Position numbers and translations under genes: made by a program. Of a stretch of 64,000 bases of DNA, positions 35,640 through 44,720 are shown in pieces. The notes below the pieces were generated by a model that was not told where the DNA came from, made no database searches, and saw nothing but the letters and a program-made list of their open reading frames with translations. Origin of the DNA: Bog-473 sp963764305 (GTDB lineage: Bacteria > Actinomycetota > Acidimicrobiia > Acidimicrobiales > RAAP-2); NCBI GenBank assembly GCA_963764305.1, contig CAVXSD010000007.1, positions 124,001 through 188,000 of the forward strand, written 5' to 3'. Positions within the stretch are counted from its first letter, which is position 1; each line of letters starts with the position of its first letter.

Positions 35640-37745
35640 TCATGCGGGCAGATCACCGGTGTCGAGCAGCATCTGGAACGACGACGCGCCGAGCGTCGGG
35701 ACGCCGAGCTCCTCGGCCTTCTTGAGCTTGCTGGCGCCTGGAGATTCACCCACCACGAGGACGAAGGTCTTCTTCGACACGCTCCCGGGTGACTTGCCGC
35801 CTCTCGCCATGATCGCCTCCTCGGCCCCCTCCCGCGTGTACTCGGGCACCCCACCGGTGACCACCACCGTCTTGCCCTCCAGCGTCTGCGGGAGGGCCGC
35901 CGCCCCGGCCCCGCCACCATCGGTTCCGGCGGCCCCCGGCTCCTCCATGGAGACCCCGGCCGCCCGGAGCCGCCCCAGCACGGCCACGTTGGTGTCCGCC
36001 GAGAGGAACTCGGCCAGGCTGGCGGCAATGACGCCGCCGACGCCGTCGACCGCCGCCAGCTCCTCCACCGTCGCCGCCTCGATCGCCTCCAGGGATCCGA
36101 AGGCGCGCGCCACCGCCCGCGCGCCCGTCGGCCCCACGTGCCTGATGCCCAGCGCCACCAGCAGCCGGCTCAGCGGCTGCGCCCGCGACGAATCGATGCC
36201 CGCCACCAGGTTGGCCGCCGACAGGGCGCCGAACCGCTCCAGGGTGACGAGCCGCTCGGTGGTGAGATCGTAGAGGTCGGCTGCATCAGTGAGCAGACCG
36301 GCGCCGACAAGCTGCAGCACGCGCTCCTCGCCCAGCCCCTCTATGTCCATCGCCGGCCGCGACGCGTAGTGCGAGATCCGCTGCACCCGCTGCGCCGGGC
36401 ACTCGATGTTGGTGCAGTAGGTGTCGCTCTCCCCCGGCAGGCGCACCAGCGGTTCGCCACACGACGGGCACGACTTGGGAAAGGCCCATTTGGGCTTGCG
36501 CCGTTTCGGCACACCGGGCCCGTCGCGCACCGGGCCCACCACCTCGGGGATGACGTCGCCGGCCTTGCGCACGATCACGAGGTCGCCCGGCCGCACGTCC
36601 TTGGCCGCCACCTGGTCCTCGTTGTGCAGCGTCGCCACGCCGACCGTCGAACCGCCAACGAAGACCGGCTCCAGCCGGGCGAACGGCGTCGCCCGACCGG
36701 TGCGCCCGATGGAGACCATGATGTCGAGCAGCCGGGTCGTGCGCTCCTCGGGCGGGAACTTGAAGGCGATGGCCCAGCGGGGCGCCCGTGAGGTGGCGCC
36801 GAGCACGTCGTGCAGCGCCAGCTCGTCGACCTTGGTGACCACGCCGTCGATCTCATAGGCGAGGTCGTGGCGCTCCCCGGCCAGCTCGCGACAGCGCGCC
36901 ACCACGGCGGTCATCCCCAGAATCCGGCGGGCGTCGGGGCTCACCGGGAAGCCCGCCGTCGCCAGCTGCGCCAGCGTCTCGGACTGGGTGGCCGCCGGCC
37001 ACCGGCTCCGGCTGCCCTTGATCGCGCCGTCCACCACGCCGAGGGCGTAGGCCCAGAAGTGCAGCGGCCGCTGCGCCGTGACGCCCGGGTCCTTCTGGCG
37101 CAGCGCGCCGGCGGCGGAGTTGCGCGGGTTGACAAAGAGGCGCTCCCCCAACTCCGCTTGCCGCTTGTTCATGGCCTCGAACCGGGCCACCGGCATGTAG
37201 ATCTCGCCCCGGACCTCGAGCAGCCCTGGATACGGCCCGCCCGCCTTGGCCAGTTCCTTTGGTACGTCGCCGACGGTCGCCACGTTCGCCGTCACGTCCT
37301 CACCCGTCACACCGTCCCCACGCGTGGCCGCCTGCACGAACCTCCCACGCTCGTACGTCAGCGACATGGCGACGCCGTCAACCTTGGGCTCGCACGAGAA
37401 GGCCAGCGACTCGAGGTCGAGTTGGGACGCCTGCCGCCGCAATCGTTCCGCCCAGGCGCGCAGCTCGTCCTCGTCGAACGCGTTGTCGAGGCTCATCATC
37501 GGGACGCGGTGACGGACCTCCTGGAACAGCCCCGACGGCGCCGCCCCCACGGCCTGCGTGGGCGAGTCCGGCGTCGCGAGCGCCGGGTAGTCGGCCTCGA
37601 GCTGGCGCAGCTCCACCACGAGGAGGTCGTATTCGGAGTCGGGGATCTCGGGCGCGTCGAGCGTGTGGTACAGCTCGTTGTGGTGCAGGATCAGCGCGCG
37701 CGAACGCCGCAGCACGCGCCGCCGCCTTCGGCGGTGCGGCGCCAC
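35640..37745 (-). CDS. ligA: NAD+-dependent DNA ligase LigA
   Basis: The 701-residue ligase seals nicks during replication. Visible domains are Ia (ILHHNELYHTLDAPEIPDSEYD), the adenylation domain with catalytic Lys in CEPKVDGVAMSL, OB fold, the four-Cys zinc finger (CPSCGEPLV and YCTNIECPAQR), helix-hairpin-helix repeats, and a C-terminal BRCT (GKTVVVTGGVPEYTREGAEE). The open frame starts at a GTG at 37745 with an Arg-rich N-terminus. The other frame reads VAAAKGHATGGAAPPKAAARAAAFAR from a GTG at 37773, 2 bases after the mnmA stop, and would join ILHHNELYH if one base of the GCGCGCGC run at 37694-37701 were removed. That is probably the native start. Confidence 0.95.
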   Translation of the reverse strand: MAPHRRRRRRVLRRSRALILHHNELYHTLDAPEIPDSEYDLLVVELRQLEADYPALATPDSPTQAVGAAPSGLFQEVRHRVPMMSLDNAFDEDELRAWAERLRRQASQLDLESLAFSCEPKVDGVAMSLTYERGRFVQAATRGDGVTGEDVTANVATVGDVPKELAKAGGPYPGLLEVRGEIYMPVARFEAMNKRQAELGERLFVNPRNSAAGALRQKDPGVTAQRPLHFWAYALGVVDGAIKGSRSRWPAATQSETLAQLATAGFPVSPDARRILGMTAVVARCRELAGERHDLAYEIDGVVTKVDELALHDVLGATSRAPRWAIAFKFPPEERTTRLLDIMVSIGRTGRATPFARLEPVFVGGSTVGVATLHNEDQVAAKDVRPGDLVIVRKAGDVIPEVVGPVRDGPGVPKRRKPKWAFPKSCPSCGEPLVRLPGESDTYCTNIECPAQRVQRISHYASRPAMDIEGLGEERVLQLVGAGLLTDAADLYDLTTERLVTLERFGALSAANLVAGIDSSRAQPLSRLLVALGIRHVGPTGARAVARAFGSLEAIEAATVEELAAVDGVGGVIAASLAEFLSADTNVAVLGRLRAAGVSMEEPGAAGTDGGGAGAAALPQTLEGKTVVVTGGVPEYTREGAEEAIMARGGKSPGSVSKKTFVLVVGESPGASKLKKAEELGVPTLGASSFQMLLDTGDLPA

Positions 37746-37775
37746 CCGTTGCGTGGCCCTTTGCCGCAGCCACCG

Positions 37776-38831
37776 CTACGCGGCGATGCCCGCGCCCACG
37801 ACGGCGTCGGGATCGAGCACGTCGTAGAGCGCCACCGTCTGGCCCGGAGCGACGGGGCGCTGCGGGTCGTCGAAGCGGACCTCCAGGCCGGCGCCCGGCT
37901 GCTCCACCAGGGTGCACGGCACGGGGCGCCCGTGGGCACTGACCTGTGCCACCGCCCGGGAGCCGGGGGCGAGCGGCTGATCGACCCACGTCAGCGAGGG
38001 CCCGGCGAGCAGCACCGACGAGCGCAGCGCCTCGGCCGCGCTGCCGACCGTCACCCGTCGCCCCGCGACGTCGACGTGCGTCACGTAGCGCCGCTTCCCG
38101 TCGCTGCCGTGGCCCATGCCGCGCCGCTGGCCCACCGTCACGAGCTCGACTGCTTCGACGGAGCCGGCCGGGCGGCCTTCGCCATCCACCACCGCGGCGG
38201 GGTGCAGCTCGACGCGCCGGGACAAGAACCCCTCACGGCCCTCTGCGCTGCCTATGAAGCAGACGTCCTGGCTGTCGGGCTTCGCCGCCGTGCGGAGGCC
38301 GAGACGGCGGGCGTGGGCCCGCACCCTGTCCTTTGTCATCTCGCCCACGGGGAAGAGGACACGGGAGAGTGCGTCCTGCCCGAGCATCGAGAGGACGTAG
38401 GACTGGTCCTTGGCCTGGTCGGCGCCACGGCGCAGGCGCAATCCCCCGGCGCGGCTGACCCGGGCATGGTGGCCGGTCGCCAGGCGCTGGAAGCCGAGCC
38501 GGTCGGCCCGGTGCAGCAGGCGGTCGAACTTCATGGAGCGGTTGCACTCGATGCACGGGTTCGGCGTCCGCCCCCGCGCGTGCTCGCCGACGTACGGCGC
38601 CACGACGTTGCGGTCGAACTCCTCGGTCAGGTTGAAGACGTGGTGGGTGATGCCGAGCTGCTGGGCCACCCGGCGGGCGTCCTCGACGTCGGCGACGGAG
38701 CAGCATCCAGAGTCCGATGGGCCACCCCACAGCTTGAGCGTGGCCCCGACCACCTCGTGGCCCTGCTCGACCAGGAGCGCCGCCGCAACGGAGGAGTCGA
38801 CGCCTCCCGACATGGCCACGAGCACCCGCAT
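37776..38831 (-). CDS. mnmA: tRNA-specific 2-thiouridylase
   Basis: The 351-residue enzyme makes 2-thiouridine at the wobble position of Lys, Glu and Gln tRNAs. It has the PP-loop SGGVDSS (8-14), the catalytic Cys C93 in NPCIECN and the second Cys C191 in DSQDVCFIG, with the conserved TGHHARV segment. It takes sulfur from a cysteine desulfurase, and the gene immediately upstream (38855-40027) encodes one. It is followed by ligA. Confidence 0.97.
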   Translation of the reverse strand: MRVLVAMSGGVDSSVAAALLVEQGHEVVGATLKLWGGPSDSGCCSVADVEDARRVAQQLGITHHVFNLTEEFDRNVVAPYVGEHARGRTPNPCIECNRSMKFDRLLHRADRLGFQRLATGHHARVSRAGGLRLRRGADQAKDQSYVLSMLGQDALSRVLFPVGEMTKDRVRAHARRLGLRTAAKPDSQDVCFIGSAEGREGFLSRRVELHPAAVVDGEGRPAGSVEAVELVTVGQRRGMGHGSDGKRRYVTHVDVAGRRVTVGSAAEALRSSVLLAGPSLTWVDQPLAPGSRAVAQVSAHGRPVPCTLVEQPGAGLEVRFDDPQRPVAPGQTVALYDVLDPDAVVGAGIAA

Positions 38832-38854
38832 GGGGTCCAGTGTGCCACCGGGAA

Positions 38855-40027
38855 TCAACTTCGCCGGCGCAGTGCGGCGAGGGTTGCGGGCACGACGGCG
38901 AGGGCGCGGTCGATGTCTGCATCCGAGGTGCCATATCCCAGCGTGAGGCGGAGGGCACCCGCCGCCAGCTCGGGGGCGACGCCCATGGCGGCCAGGACGT
39001 GGCTCGGCTCGAGGGCACCGCTGGCACACGACGACCCGCCGGAGACGCACACGCCTTGCTCTCCGAGCGCGACCAGCACCTCCTCCCGCTCGACCTCCGG
39101 CACGCACAGGTGCAGGTGGCCCGCGAGGACGGCGACCTCGTGTGGCGCCGGCCGCACGGTGCGGTGCGCCCCCTCGATCGACGCCAGCAGCCCGTCGGCG
39201 AGCCGGTCCCGGAGCGCCTCGATGCGGGGCACCGTCGCGGCGCGCTCGGCCGACACGAAGCGCAGCGCGGCGGCCAGACCCACCGCACCCGCCACGTCCG
39301 GTGTCCCGCTCCGCCGCTCGCGTTCCTGGCCGCCCCCGTACTGGCGCGGCTCCAACACGACGCGACCGTTCACCGTCAGTGCTCCGACCCCGACCGGACC
39401 GCCGACCTTGTGCGCGCTCACCGAGACGAGGTCGGCGCCCGCCGTGGCCTCGGCCAGATCGAGGTAGGGCGCCGCCTGCACGGCGTCCGTGAAGACGTAC
39501 GCGTGGGGGGCGCGTCGGCGCACCGCCTCGACGATGTCGTGGATGGGTTGGATGACCCCGGTCTCGTTGTTGGCCGTCATGACCGCCACGACGGTGATGC
39601 GCGAGGACAACGCCCGGGCCAGCGCGTCCGGTTCGACGACGCCGTGGGTGTCCACCGGGAGCTCGCGCACGTCGATGCCCGCCTTCGCCGCGGCGCGGGC
39701 CGACTCGCGCACGGCCGGGTGCTCGACCGCGCTGCACAGCACGACCGCCTCGCCCCGCTCCCGCCGGGCCGCCTCGGCCGGCCCGAGCACGGCCAGGTTG
39801 GCGGCCTCGGTGCCGCCGGAGGTGAAGACGACGTCGCCGGGGTCGCGGCCGAGGAAGGCAGCCACCTCGTCGCGGGCCTCCTCGAGCAGGCGCCGCGCCC
39901 GCTGGGCCGGCGGGTGGCTTCCCGTCGGGTTCCCGAGCACGACCTCGTGCACCTCGGCCATGGCCGCGGCCACCTCGGGGCGCAACGGGGTGGTGGCGGC
40001 GTGGTCGAGGTAGGTGACGGTGCTCAC
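38855..40027 (-). CDS. cysteine desulfurase (NifS/IscS-like)
   Basis: The 390-residue PLP enzyme releases sulfur from cysteine as an enzyme persulfide. It shows YLDHAATTPLRP at the start, SGGTEAANLAV, H103, the PLP lysine K207 in SVSAHKVGGP, and the mobile-loop catalytic C334 in GGSSCASGALEPSHVL. The Cys loop is of the class I (IscS/NifS) type. Gene order with mnmA indicates a role in tRNA thiolation and perhaps in Fe-S assembly. Confidence 0.95.
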   Translation of the reverse strand: MSTVTYLDHAATTPLRPEVAAAMAEVHEVVLGNPTGSHPPAQRARRLLEEARDEVAAFLGRDPGDVVFTSGGTEAANLAVLGPAEAARRERGEAVVLCSAVEHPAVRESARAAAKAGIDVRELPVDTHGVVEPDALARALSSRITVVAVMTANNETGVIQPIHDIVEAVRRRAPHAYVFTDAVQAAPYLDLAEATAGADLVSVSAHKVGGPVGVGALTVNGRVVLEPRQYGGGQERERRSGTPDVAGAVGLAAALRFVSAERAATVPRIEALRDRLADGLLASIEGAHRTVRPAPHEVAVLAGHLHLCVPEVEREEVLVALGEQGVCVSGGSSCASGALEPSHVLAAMGVAPELAAGALRLTLGYGTSDADIDRALAVVPATLAALRRRS

Positions 40028-40037
40028 CGCGATCCGG

Positions 40038-41402
40038 TTATGCGACGTAGACGGTCTTGGGGTTGGTGAACTCCTTCAGGCCGAGCTCCGACAGCTCGCG
40101 CCCGTAGCCCGACCGCTTGATGCCGCCGAAGGGCAGCTCGGGCATGGAGGCCACCATCGCGTTGACGAAGACGGCGCCGGCATCGATCCCCTCGACGCAC
40201 CGCGCGATGTCGGCCTCGTCGGCGCCCCACACGCTCGAACCGAGCCCGAAGGGCGTGGCGTTGGCCGCCTCGATCGCCGCGGCGACGTCCGGAACTCTTA
40301 TCACCATGGCCACGGGACCGAAGATCTCCTCGCGGGCCACGTCCATGTCCGTGGTGATGCCCGAGAGCACCGTCGGGGCGAACCACCACCCGTCGCCGTC
40401 GGGCCGCGGGGCGCCGGTGTGCACCATGGCGCCCTGCCGCACGGCCTCGTCCACCTGGCCGACCAGCTCGTCGCGCTGCGCCTCACTGACGATCGGGCCC
40501 ACGTTGGTAGCGGGGTCGAAGGGATCGCCCACGACCAGCCCGCTCATGGCCTCGATGAAGCGGGACTCGAACTCGTCGGCCACTCCATCGACGACGATGA
40601 ATCGCTTGGCCGCGATGCAGGACTGGCCGTTGTTCTGCACGCGAGCGGTGACGGCGGTGCGGACGGCCGCATCGAGGTCGGCGCTGGGAAGCACGATGAA
40701 GGGGTCGGAGCCGCCCAGCTCGAGCACGGTCTTCTTGAGGGCGTCGCCGGCGGCGGCGGCCACGGACATGCCGGCCGGCTCGCTGCCGGTCAGCGTCACC
40801 GCGGCAATGCGCGGGTCGTGGATGAGCGCGGCGATCTCGCTCGACGGCACGAACAGGTTGGTGAAGACGCCCTCGGGCAGCCCGGCCCGGCGGAACAGGT
40901 CCTCGATGGCCACCGCCGTCTGCGGGACATTCGACGCGTGCTTCAGCAGCCCGACGTTGCCCACCATCAACGCCGGCGCGGCGAAGCGGATCACCTGCCA
41001 CATCGGGAAGTTCCACGGCATGATGGCCAGCACCGCGCCCAGCGGCTGGTAGTGCACGTAGGACCGTGACCCCGTGGTGGCGATCGGCTCGTCGGCCAGC
41101 AGCGCCTCGGCGTTGTCGGCGAACCAGCGCAGGCCCACCGCACACTTGGACACCTCGGCCTTGGCCGCGGCGAACGTCTTGCCCATCTCGGTCGTGAGGA
41201 TGCGCGCCACGTCGGGCACCTCGCCCTCGAGCAGCTCCGCCGCGGTCAGCAGGTGGCGGGACCGCTCGGCGTAGGTGGTCGTGCGGTACTCGGCGAAGGC
41301 GGCCATGGCGCGATCGAGGATGGCCTCGACCTCCGCCGGCGTGTGGGCCGGGAACTCCTTCTCCGTCTTTCCGGTGGCTGGGTTGATGGTGGCGAAGGGC
41401 AT
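40038..41402 (-). CDS. aldehyde dehydrogenase, succinate-semialdehyde dehydrogenase type
   Basis: The 454-residue dehydrogenase matches the GabD/Sad group: MPFATINPATGKTEKEFPAH at the start, IMPWNFPMWQVIRFAAPAL, general base E228 in VLELGGSDPFIV and the catalytic C262 in NNGQSCIAAKRF. The GSDPF and NNGQSC motifs are typical of succinate-semialdehyde dehydrogenases. It probably oxidises succinate semialdehyde or a related aldehyde to the acid, which would suit the PuuD- and glutamine-synthetase-like genes nearby. The ATG at 41402 is preferred over upstream codons that would overlap the ligase gene. Confidence 0.92.
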   Translation of the reverse strand: MPFATINPATGKTEKEFPAHTPAEVEAILDRAMAAFAEYRTTTYAERSRHLLTAAELLEGEVPDVARILTTEMGKTFAAAKAEVSKCAVGLRWFADNAEALLADEPIATTGSRSYVHYQPLGAVLAIMPWNFPMWQVIRFAAPALMVGNVGLLKHASNVPQTAVAIEDLFRRAGLPEGVFTNLFVPSSEIAALIHDPRIAAVTLTGSEPAGMSVAAAAGDALKKTVLELGGSDPFIVLPSADLDAAVRTAVTARVQNNGQSCIAAKRFIVVDGVADEFESRFIEAMSGLVVGDPFDPATNVGPIVSEAQRDELVGQVDEAVRQGAMVHTGAPRPDGDGWWFAPTVLSGITTDMDVAREEIFGPVAMVIRVPDVAAAIEAANATPFGLGSSVWGADEADIARCVEGIDAGAVFVNAMVASMPELPFGGIKRSGYGRELSELGLKEFTNPKTVYVA

Positions 41403-41412
41403 GGAAGCAGTC

Positions 41413-42816
41413 TTACCCGCCGATGGCCCCTGATCCGCCGGGCAATCCGAGATGCTCGGGGACCGCCCGTCGCATGAGCTTCCCGGTGGCCGTGTGGGGC
41501 AGGTCCGTGGCGGCGACGTAGGTCTTGGGCCGCTTGTACGGGGCGAGGCGGGCCGAGGCGGCGGCCCGCAGGGCCTCCTCGGCGGACGATCGGTCGGCGA
41601 CGTAGGCGGCGCAGACACGCTGGCCCCATTGGTCGTCGGGGAGGCCGAAGACGGCCACCTCGGCGATGCCGTCGACGGCGGCCAGGACGTTCTCGATCTC
41701 GGCGGGGTAGACGTTGACGCCGCCGCTGATGATGAGGTCGTGGCGCCGGCCGGTCAGGTAGAGGAAGTTGTCCGGATCGAGGCGGCCGAGGTCGCCGACG
41801 GTGCACGACGACCCGCGCCAGGCGGCGGCCGTGGCGGCGGGGTCATCCCAATAACTGAAGCGGGCGAAGTCCGGCATGGCGCACCAGATGGTGCCGCCGA
41901 CCTCATCTGATGACCTCTCGAGGTCGTTGGTGATGTCGAGGCGCCGGCCGGGGCGGGCCCGGCCGACGCTGCCGGGGCGCTCGAGCCAATCCCAGGGCGG
42001 GCACACCGTGAACTGGGCCTCGGTCGAGCCGTAGAACTCCCAGACGGTGCCCCGCCGGGTGCGGGCCATGGTGGCGCGCTTGACCGACTCGGGGCACGGT
42101 GCGCCGGCGTGGGCCAGGAGGCGCAAGGAGTCGAACTGCTCGTCGGGGCCGAGGTCGGGCTGTTGGAGGATGCGCTGCAGGTGGGTCGGGACGAGGAAGG
42201 TGGTGGTCGGACGGTGGTGGCGGAGCGTCCGGAGGGCGGTGGCGGCGTCGAAGCGGCTGAGGATGGCGAGCGACCCGCCCGCCAGCAGGGTGCAGCTGGC
42301 GAAGCGAATGGAGACCGTGTGGTACATCGGCGAGCAGACCATGTGGAGGTCATTGCGGTCGAAGTGCCAGACTGCGGCCTCGTCCTCGAAGACCTCTCGG
42401 GCCGTCTTTTCGTCCCACAGCCCCGTCGTGACGCCCCTGGGCTCTCCGGTCGTGCCGGACGTGTAGTGCATGGGGCGGGTGAGCGGATGGGGCGCCAGGT
42501 CGACGGGGTTGCCCCTGCTCTCGGCGGCGAGCCGGGCCAGGTCGTGCTGGGTGAAGACGCTGACGGTCGGGCGGGCATCGGCGGCGAGGACGTCGCGCTC
42601 GGCCGGGGTCAGCGTGGCGTTGAGCAGGACCGGGATGAGGCCGATGCGGGCGGCGCCCAGCACCGCACATATGAGGTCGGCCGACGAGCCCAGCGCGAAG
42701 GCGACCCGGTCGCCCCGGGTGCAGCCCCGGGCCAGCAGTGCGCCGGCCGCCCGGCGCTGGCGGACCTCGGCGTCGGCCGCGTGGAGCAGCTCCACGGTTG
42801 GGACGTCCCCGGGCAC
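41413..42816 (-). CDS. AMP-dependent acyl-CoA synthetase/ligase
   Basis: The 467-residue ANL-family enzyme has the P-loop YTSGTTGEPRGVTTG, EFYGSTEAQFTV (A5 motif), the YLTGRRHDLIISGGVNVYPAEIE hinge region (read as YLTGRRHDLI then SGGVNVYPAEIE), and the C-terminal catalytic lysine in PHTATGKLMRR. It activates a carboxylic acid to an acyl-AMP and then a thioester. The substrate cannot be told. It is shorter than most fatty-acyl-CoA ligases (about 500-550), mainly at the N-terminus. It lies upstream of the aldehyde dehydrogenase in the same direction, so the two may be co-expressed. Confidence 0.88.
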   Translation of the reverse strand: MPGDVPTVELLHAADAEVRQRRAAGALLARGCTRGDRVAFALGSSADLICAVLGAARIGLIPVLLNATLTPAERDVLAADARPTVSVFTQHDLARLAAESRGNPVDLAPHPLTRPMHYTSGTTGEPRGVTTGLWDEKTAREVFEDEAAVWHFDRNDLHMVCSPMYHTVSIRFASCTLLAGGSLAILSRFDAATALRTLRHHRPTTTFLVPTHLQRILQQPDLGPDEQFDSLRLLAHAGAPCPESVKRATMARTRRGTVWEFYGSTEAQFTVCPPWDWLERPGSVGRARPGRRLDITNDLERSSDEVGGTIWCAMPDFARFSYWDDPAATAAAWRGSSCTVGDLGRLDPDNFLYLTGRRHDLIISGGVNVYPAEIENVLAAVDGIAEVAVFGLPDDQWGQRVCAAYVADRSSAEEALRAAASARLAPYKRPKTYVAATDLPHTATGKLMRRAVPEHLGLPGGSGAIGG

Positions 42817-42849
42817 CGGGGCAGGATACGCGCCGGCGACCGTGTCACC

Positions 42850-43698
42850 ATGGCCCCGATGGGGATGACTGACGGATTCGGCGGCGGGGACGGCGACATC
42901 GGGCGGGCCCGGTCCCTGCTCGAGCAGGCGCGGCGGGTGGTGGTGCTGACGGGGGCGGGGATCTCCACGGACTCGGGCATCGCCGACTTCCGTGGACCGC
43001 AGGGCGTGTGGACGAAGAACCCCGAAGCCGAGAAGATGGCGACGCTCCAGGCCTATGTCTCGGATCCCGCGCTGCGGGCTCGGTCGTGGCAGAACCGCCT
43101 GACCTCATCTCTGTGGTCGGCGGCGCCGAACGCGGGACACCGGGCCCTCGTCGACTTGGAGCGCAGCGGTCGGCTGGACCTGCTGGTGACGCAGAACATC
43201 GACGGGCTGCACCAGAAGGCCGGGACTGACCCCGACCGGATCGTCGAGATCCACGGCACGTCGCTCGAGGTGATGTGCCTGCGTTGCGGTGACCGTCAGC
43301 CGGCCGAGCCGGTGCACGACCGGGTGCGGGCCGGCGAAGCGGACCCGGCCTGTACGGCGCCGGTGGTCGACGGCGCGGATGGTGCCGTCTGCGGCGGGAT
43401 CCTGAAATCGGCCACCATCAGCTTCGGCCAGAGTCTCGTGGACGAGGACCTGTTCCGGGCCGAGGAGGCGGCGTCGACGTGCGACCTGCTGCTGGCCGTG
43501 GGCTCGACCCTGGCCGTCTTCCCCGCCGCCGGGCTGGTGCCGGTCGCCATACGGCACGGTGCCGTGGCGATCATCGTCAACGGCGGACCCACCGAAATGG
43601 ACTCCCTGGCCGACGTCGTCGTGCAGGGCTCCATCAGCGAGTGCCTGCCGGCGCTGGTGGAGGGCCTGGGTCCTACTCCTGCTCGACCGTGGTCGTGA
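42850..43698 (+). CDS. Sir2-family NAD+-dependent protein deacylase
   Basis: The 282-residue sirtuin has GAGISTDSGI (35-44), TQNIDGLHQ with catalytic H135 in VEIHGT, and a four-cysteine zinc site: C143 and C146 (MCLRCG), C168 and C181. It removes acyl groups from protein lysines using NAD+. It lies divergent to the acyl-CoA ligase gene, and sirtuins are known to deacylate and reactivate such ligases, so a regulatory pair is plausible. The first ATG (42850) is followed by two more in-frame ATGs. The 3' end overlaps the small membrane protein gene by 26 bases. Confidence 0.93.
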   Translation: MAPMGMTDGFGGGDGDIGRARSLLEQARRVVVLTGAGISTDSGIADFRGPQGVWTKNPEAEKMATLQAYVSDPALRARSWQNRLTSSLWSAAPNAGHRALVDLERSGRLDLLVTQNIDGLHQKAGTDPDRIVEIHGTSLEVMCLRCGDRQPAEPVHDRVRAGEADPACTAPVVDGADGAVCGGILKSATISFGQSLVDEDLFRAEEAASTCDLLLAVGSTLAVFPAAGLVPVAIRHGAVAIIVNGGPTEMDSLADVVVQGSISECLPALVEGLGPTPARPWS

Positions 43699-43825
43699 TC
43701 CCGCTGTCGCGCTTGGCCTTGCGGCGGGGCTTGAGTGCGAACCACCAGATGCTGGCGATCGTCCCCAGTGTCACCACGGTGGCAGCCACCGGCTTGACGA
43801 CCTTGCGGGCACCACTGTCGGCCAT
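43673..43825 (-). CDS. 50-aa single-pass membrane protein
   Basis: The sequence starts MADSGARKVVKPVAATVVTL, has one hydrophobic segment (VAATVVTLGTIASIWWFAL) and a basic KPRRKAKR stretch, and ends TTTVEQE. It resembles small DUF4235-like or orphan actinobacterial membrane peptides, but no family can be assigned. It is tail-to-tail with the sirtuin gene, overlapping its last 26 bases. Support comes from its coherent TM-plus-basic layout and sensible start. Confidence 0.55.
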   Translation of the reverse strand: MADSGARKVVKPVAATVVTLGTIASIWWFALKPRRKAKRDSGITTTVEQE

Positions 43826-43894
43826 GCCCGCACCTTACCCGGCGTGGCCGGAGAGGGCGGCGGCGACCTCATATGGGGGGTGCAGGACGGCCGC

Positions 43895-44665
43895 TCAGGC
43901 GTTGGCGATGGCGTTGGCGGTGGCGTCGGCTCGTTCCGACCGTTCTTCCATGTAGACCCGGGCCTCCCGGACCAGGGCGTCGAACGGCCGTCGATCCATG
44001 CCTTCCTCGGGGTGCCACTGGACCGCGAGGACGAAACGGGCGGACGGCAACTCGACCGCCTCCACGACACCGTCGCCGGCGCGGGCGGTGATGACCAGGC
44101 CGCGCCCGAGGTCGCGGATGGCCTGGTGATGCGAGCAGCGCACCGTGGTCGCAACCCCGAAGACATCGGCGGCCATGGTGTCCGGCACCGTCGCCACCTC
44201 GACGTCCTCGAAGACCATGGCGGCGCGGCGGTGGTCGGTGTTCCCGACCACGTCGGGCAGGTGCTGGTGCAGGGTGCCGCCCAGGTGGACGTTGAGCACC
44301 TGGCAGCCCCGGCAGATGGCCAGCACCGGAATGTCGGCCTCGAGCGCGGCGGCGAGGAGGGCGCGCTCACTGGCGTCCCGGTTCACGTCGACACCGCCCA
44401 CCTCGGGGTCGGGCGACTCCCCGTAGGCGGCAGGGTCCACGTCTCCCCCACCGGTCAGGACCAGGCCGTCGAGGACGGCGACGACCTCGGCCGCCCCCGC
44501 CCCGGGGCCGCCGGGGGCGGTGCTTGCGGGTGGCAGGAGCAGGGGTCGCCCGCCCGCGGCGGCAACCAGCTCGAAGTAGGACTCAGGCAGGACGGCGGCC
44601 CGACGCTCCCACGAACCCCAGGCCACGTCGGCCACATAGGTCGAGACGCCGACGAGCGGGATCAC
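43895..44665 (-). CDS. class I glutamine amidotransferase, gamma-glutamyl-GABA hydrolase (PuuD)-like
   Basis: The 256-residue peptidase C26-type protein has the nucleophile C118 in LAICRGCQVLNVHLGG and the His-Glu of the triad at H218 and E220 in VQWHPEEG. The N-terminal IPLVGVSTYVADVAWGSW and LTGGGDVDPAAYGE are typical of PuuD, which hydrolyses gamma-glutamyl-GABA. It starts at GTG 44665 and is divergent from the glutamine-synthetase-like gene, which fits a gamma-glutamylated polyamine or GABA pathway. Confidence 0.9.
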   Translation of the reverse strand: MIPLVGVSTYVADVAWGSWERRAAVLPESYFELVAAAGGRPLLLPPASTAPGGPGAGAAEVVAVLDGLVLTGGGDVDPAAYGESPDPEVGGVDVNRDASERALLAAALEADIPVLAICRGCQVLNVHLGGTLHQHLPDVVGNTDHRRAAMVFEDVEVATVPDTMAADVFGVATTVRCSHHQAIRDLGRGLVITARAGDGVVEAVELPSARFVLAVQWHPEEGMDRRPFDALVREARVYMEERSERADATANAIANA

Positions 44666-44720
44666 CAGCCCAGCGTACCGACGGGCTGGACGCTCCCCCG
44701 CCGTGCGGTAGACAGGGCCC

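Noticed and set aside
36810..39467. Long plus-strand open frame of 885 codons antisense to ligA, mnmA and the cysteine desulfurase
   Set aside because: High GC leaves few stops on the opposite strand. The translation is Arg/His/Gly-rich without any domain, and the minus-strand genes are unmistakable.
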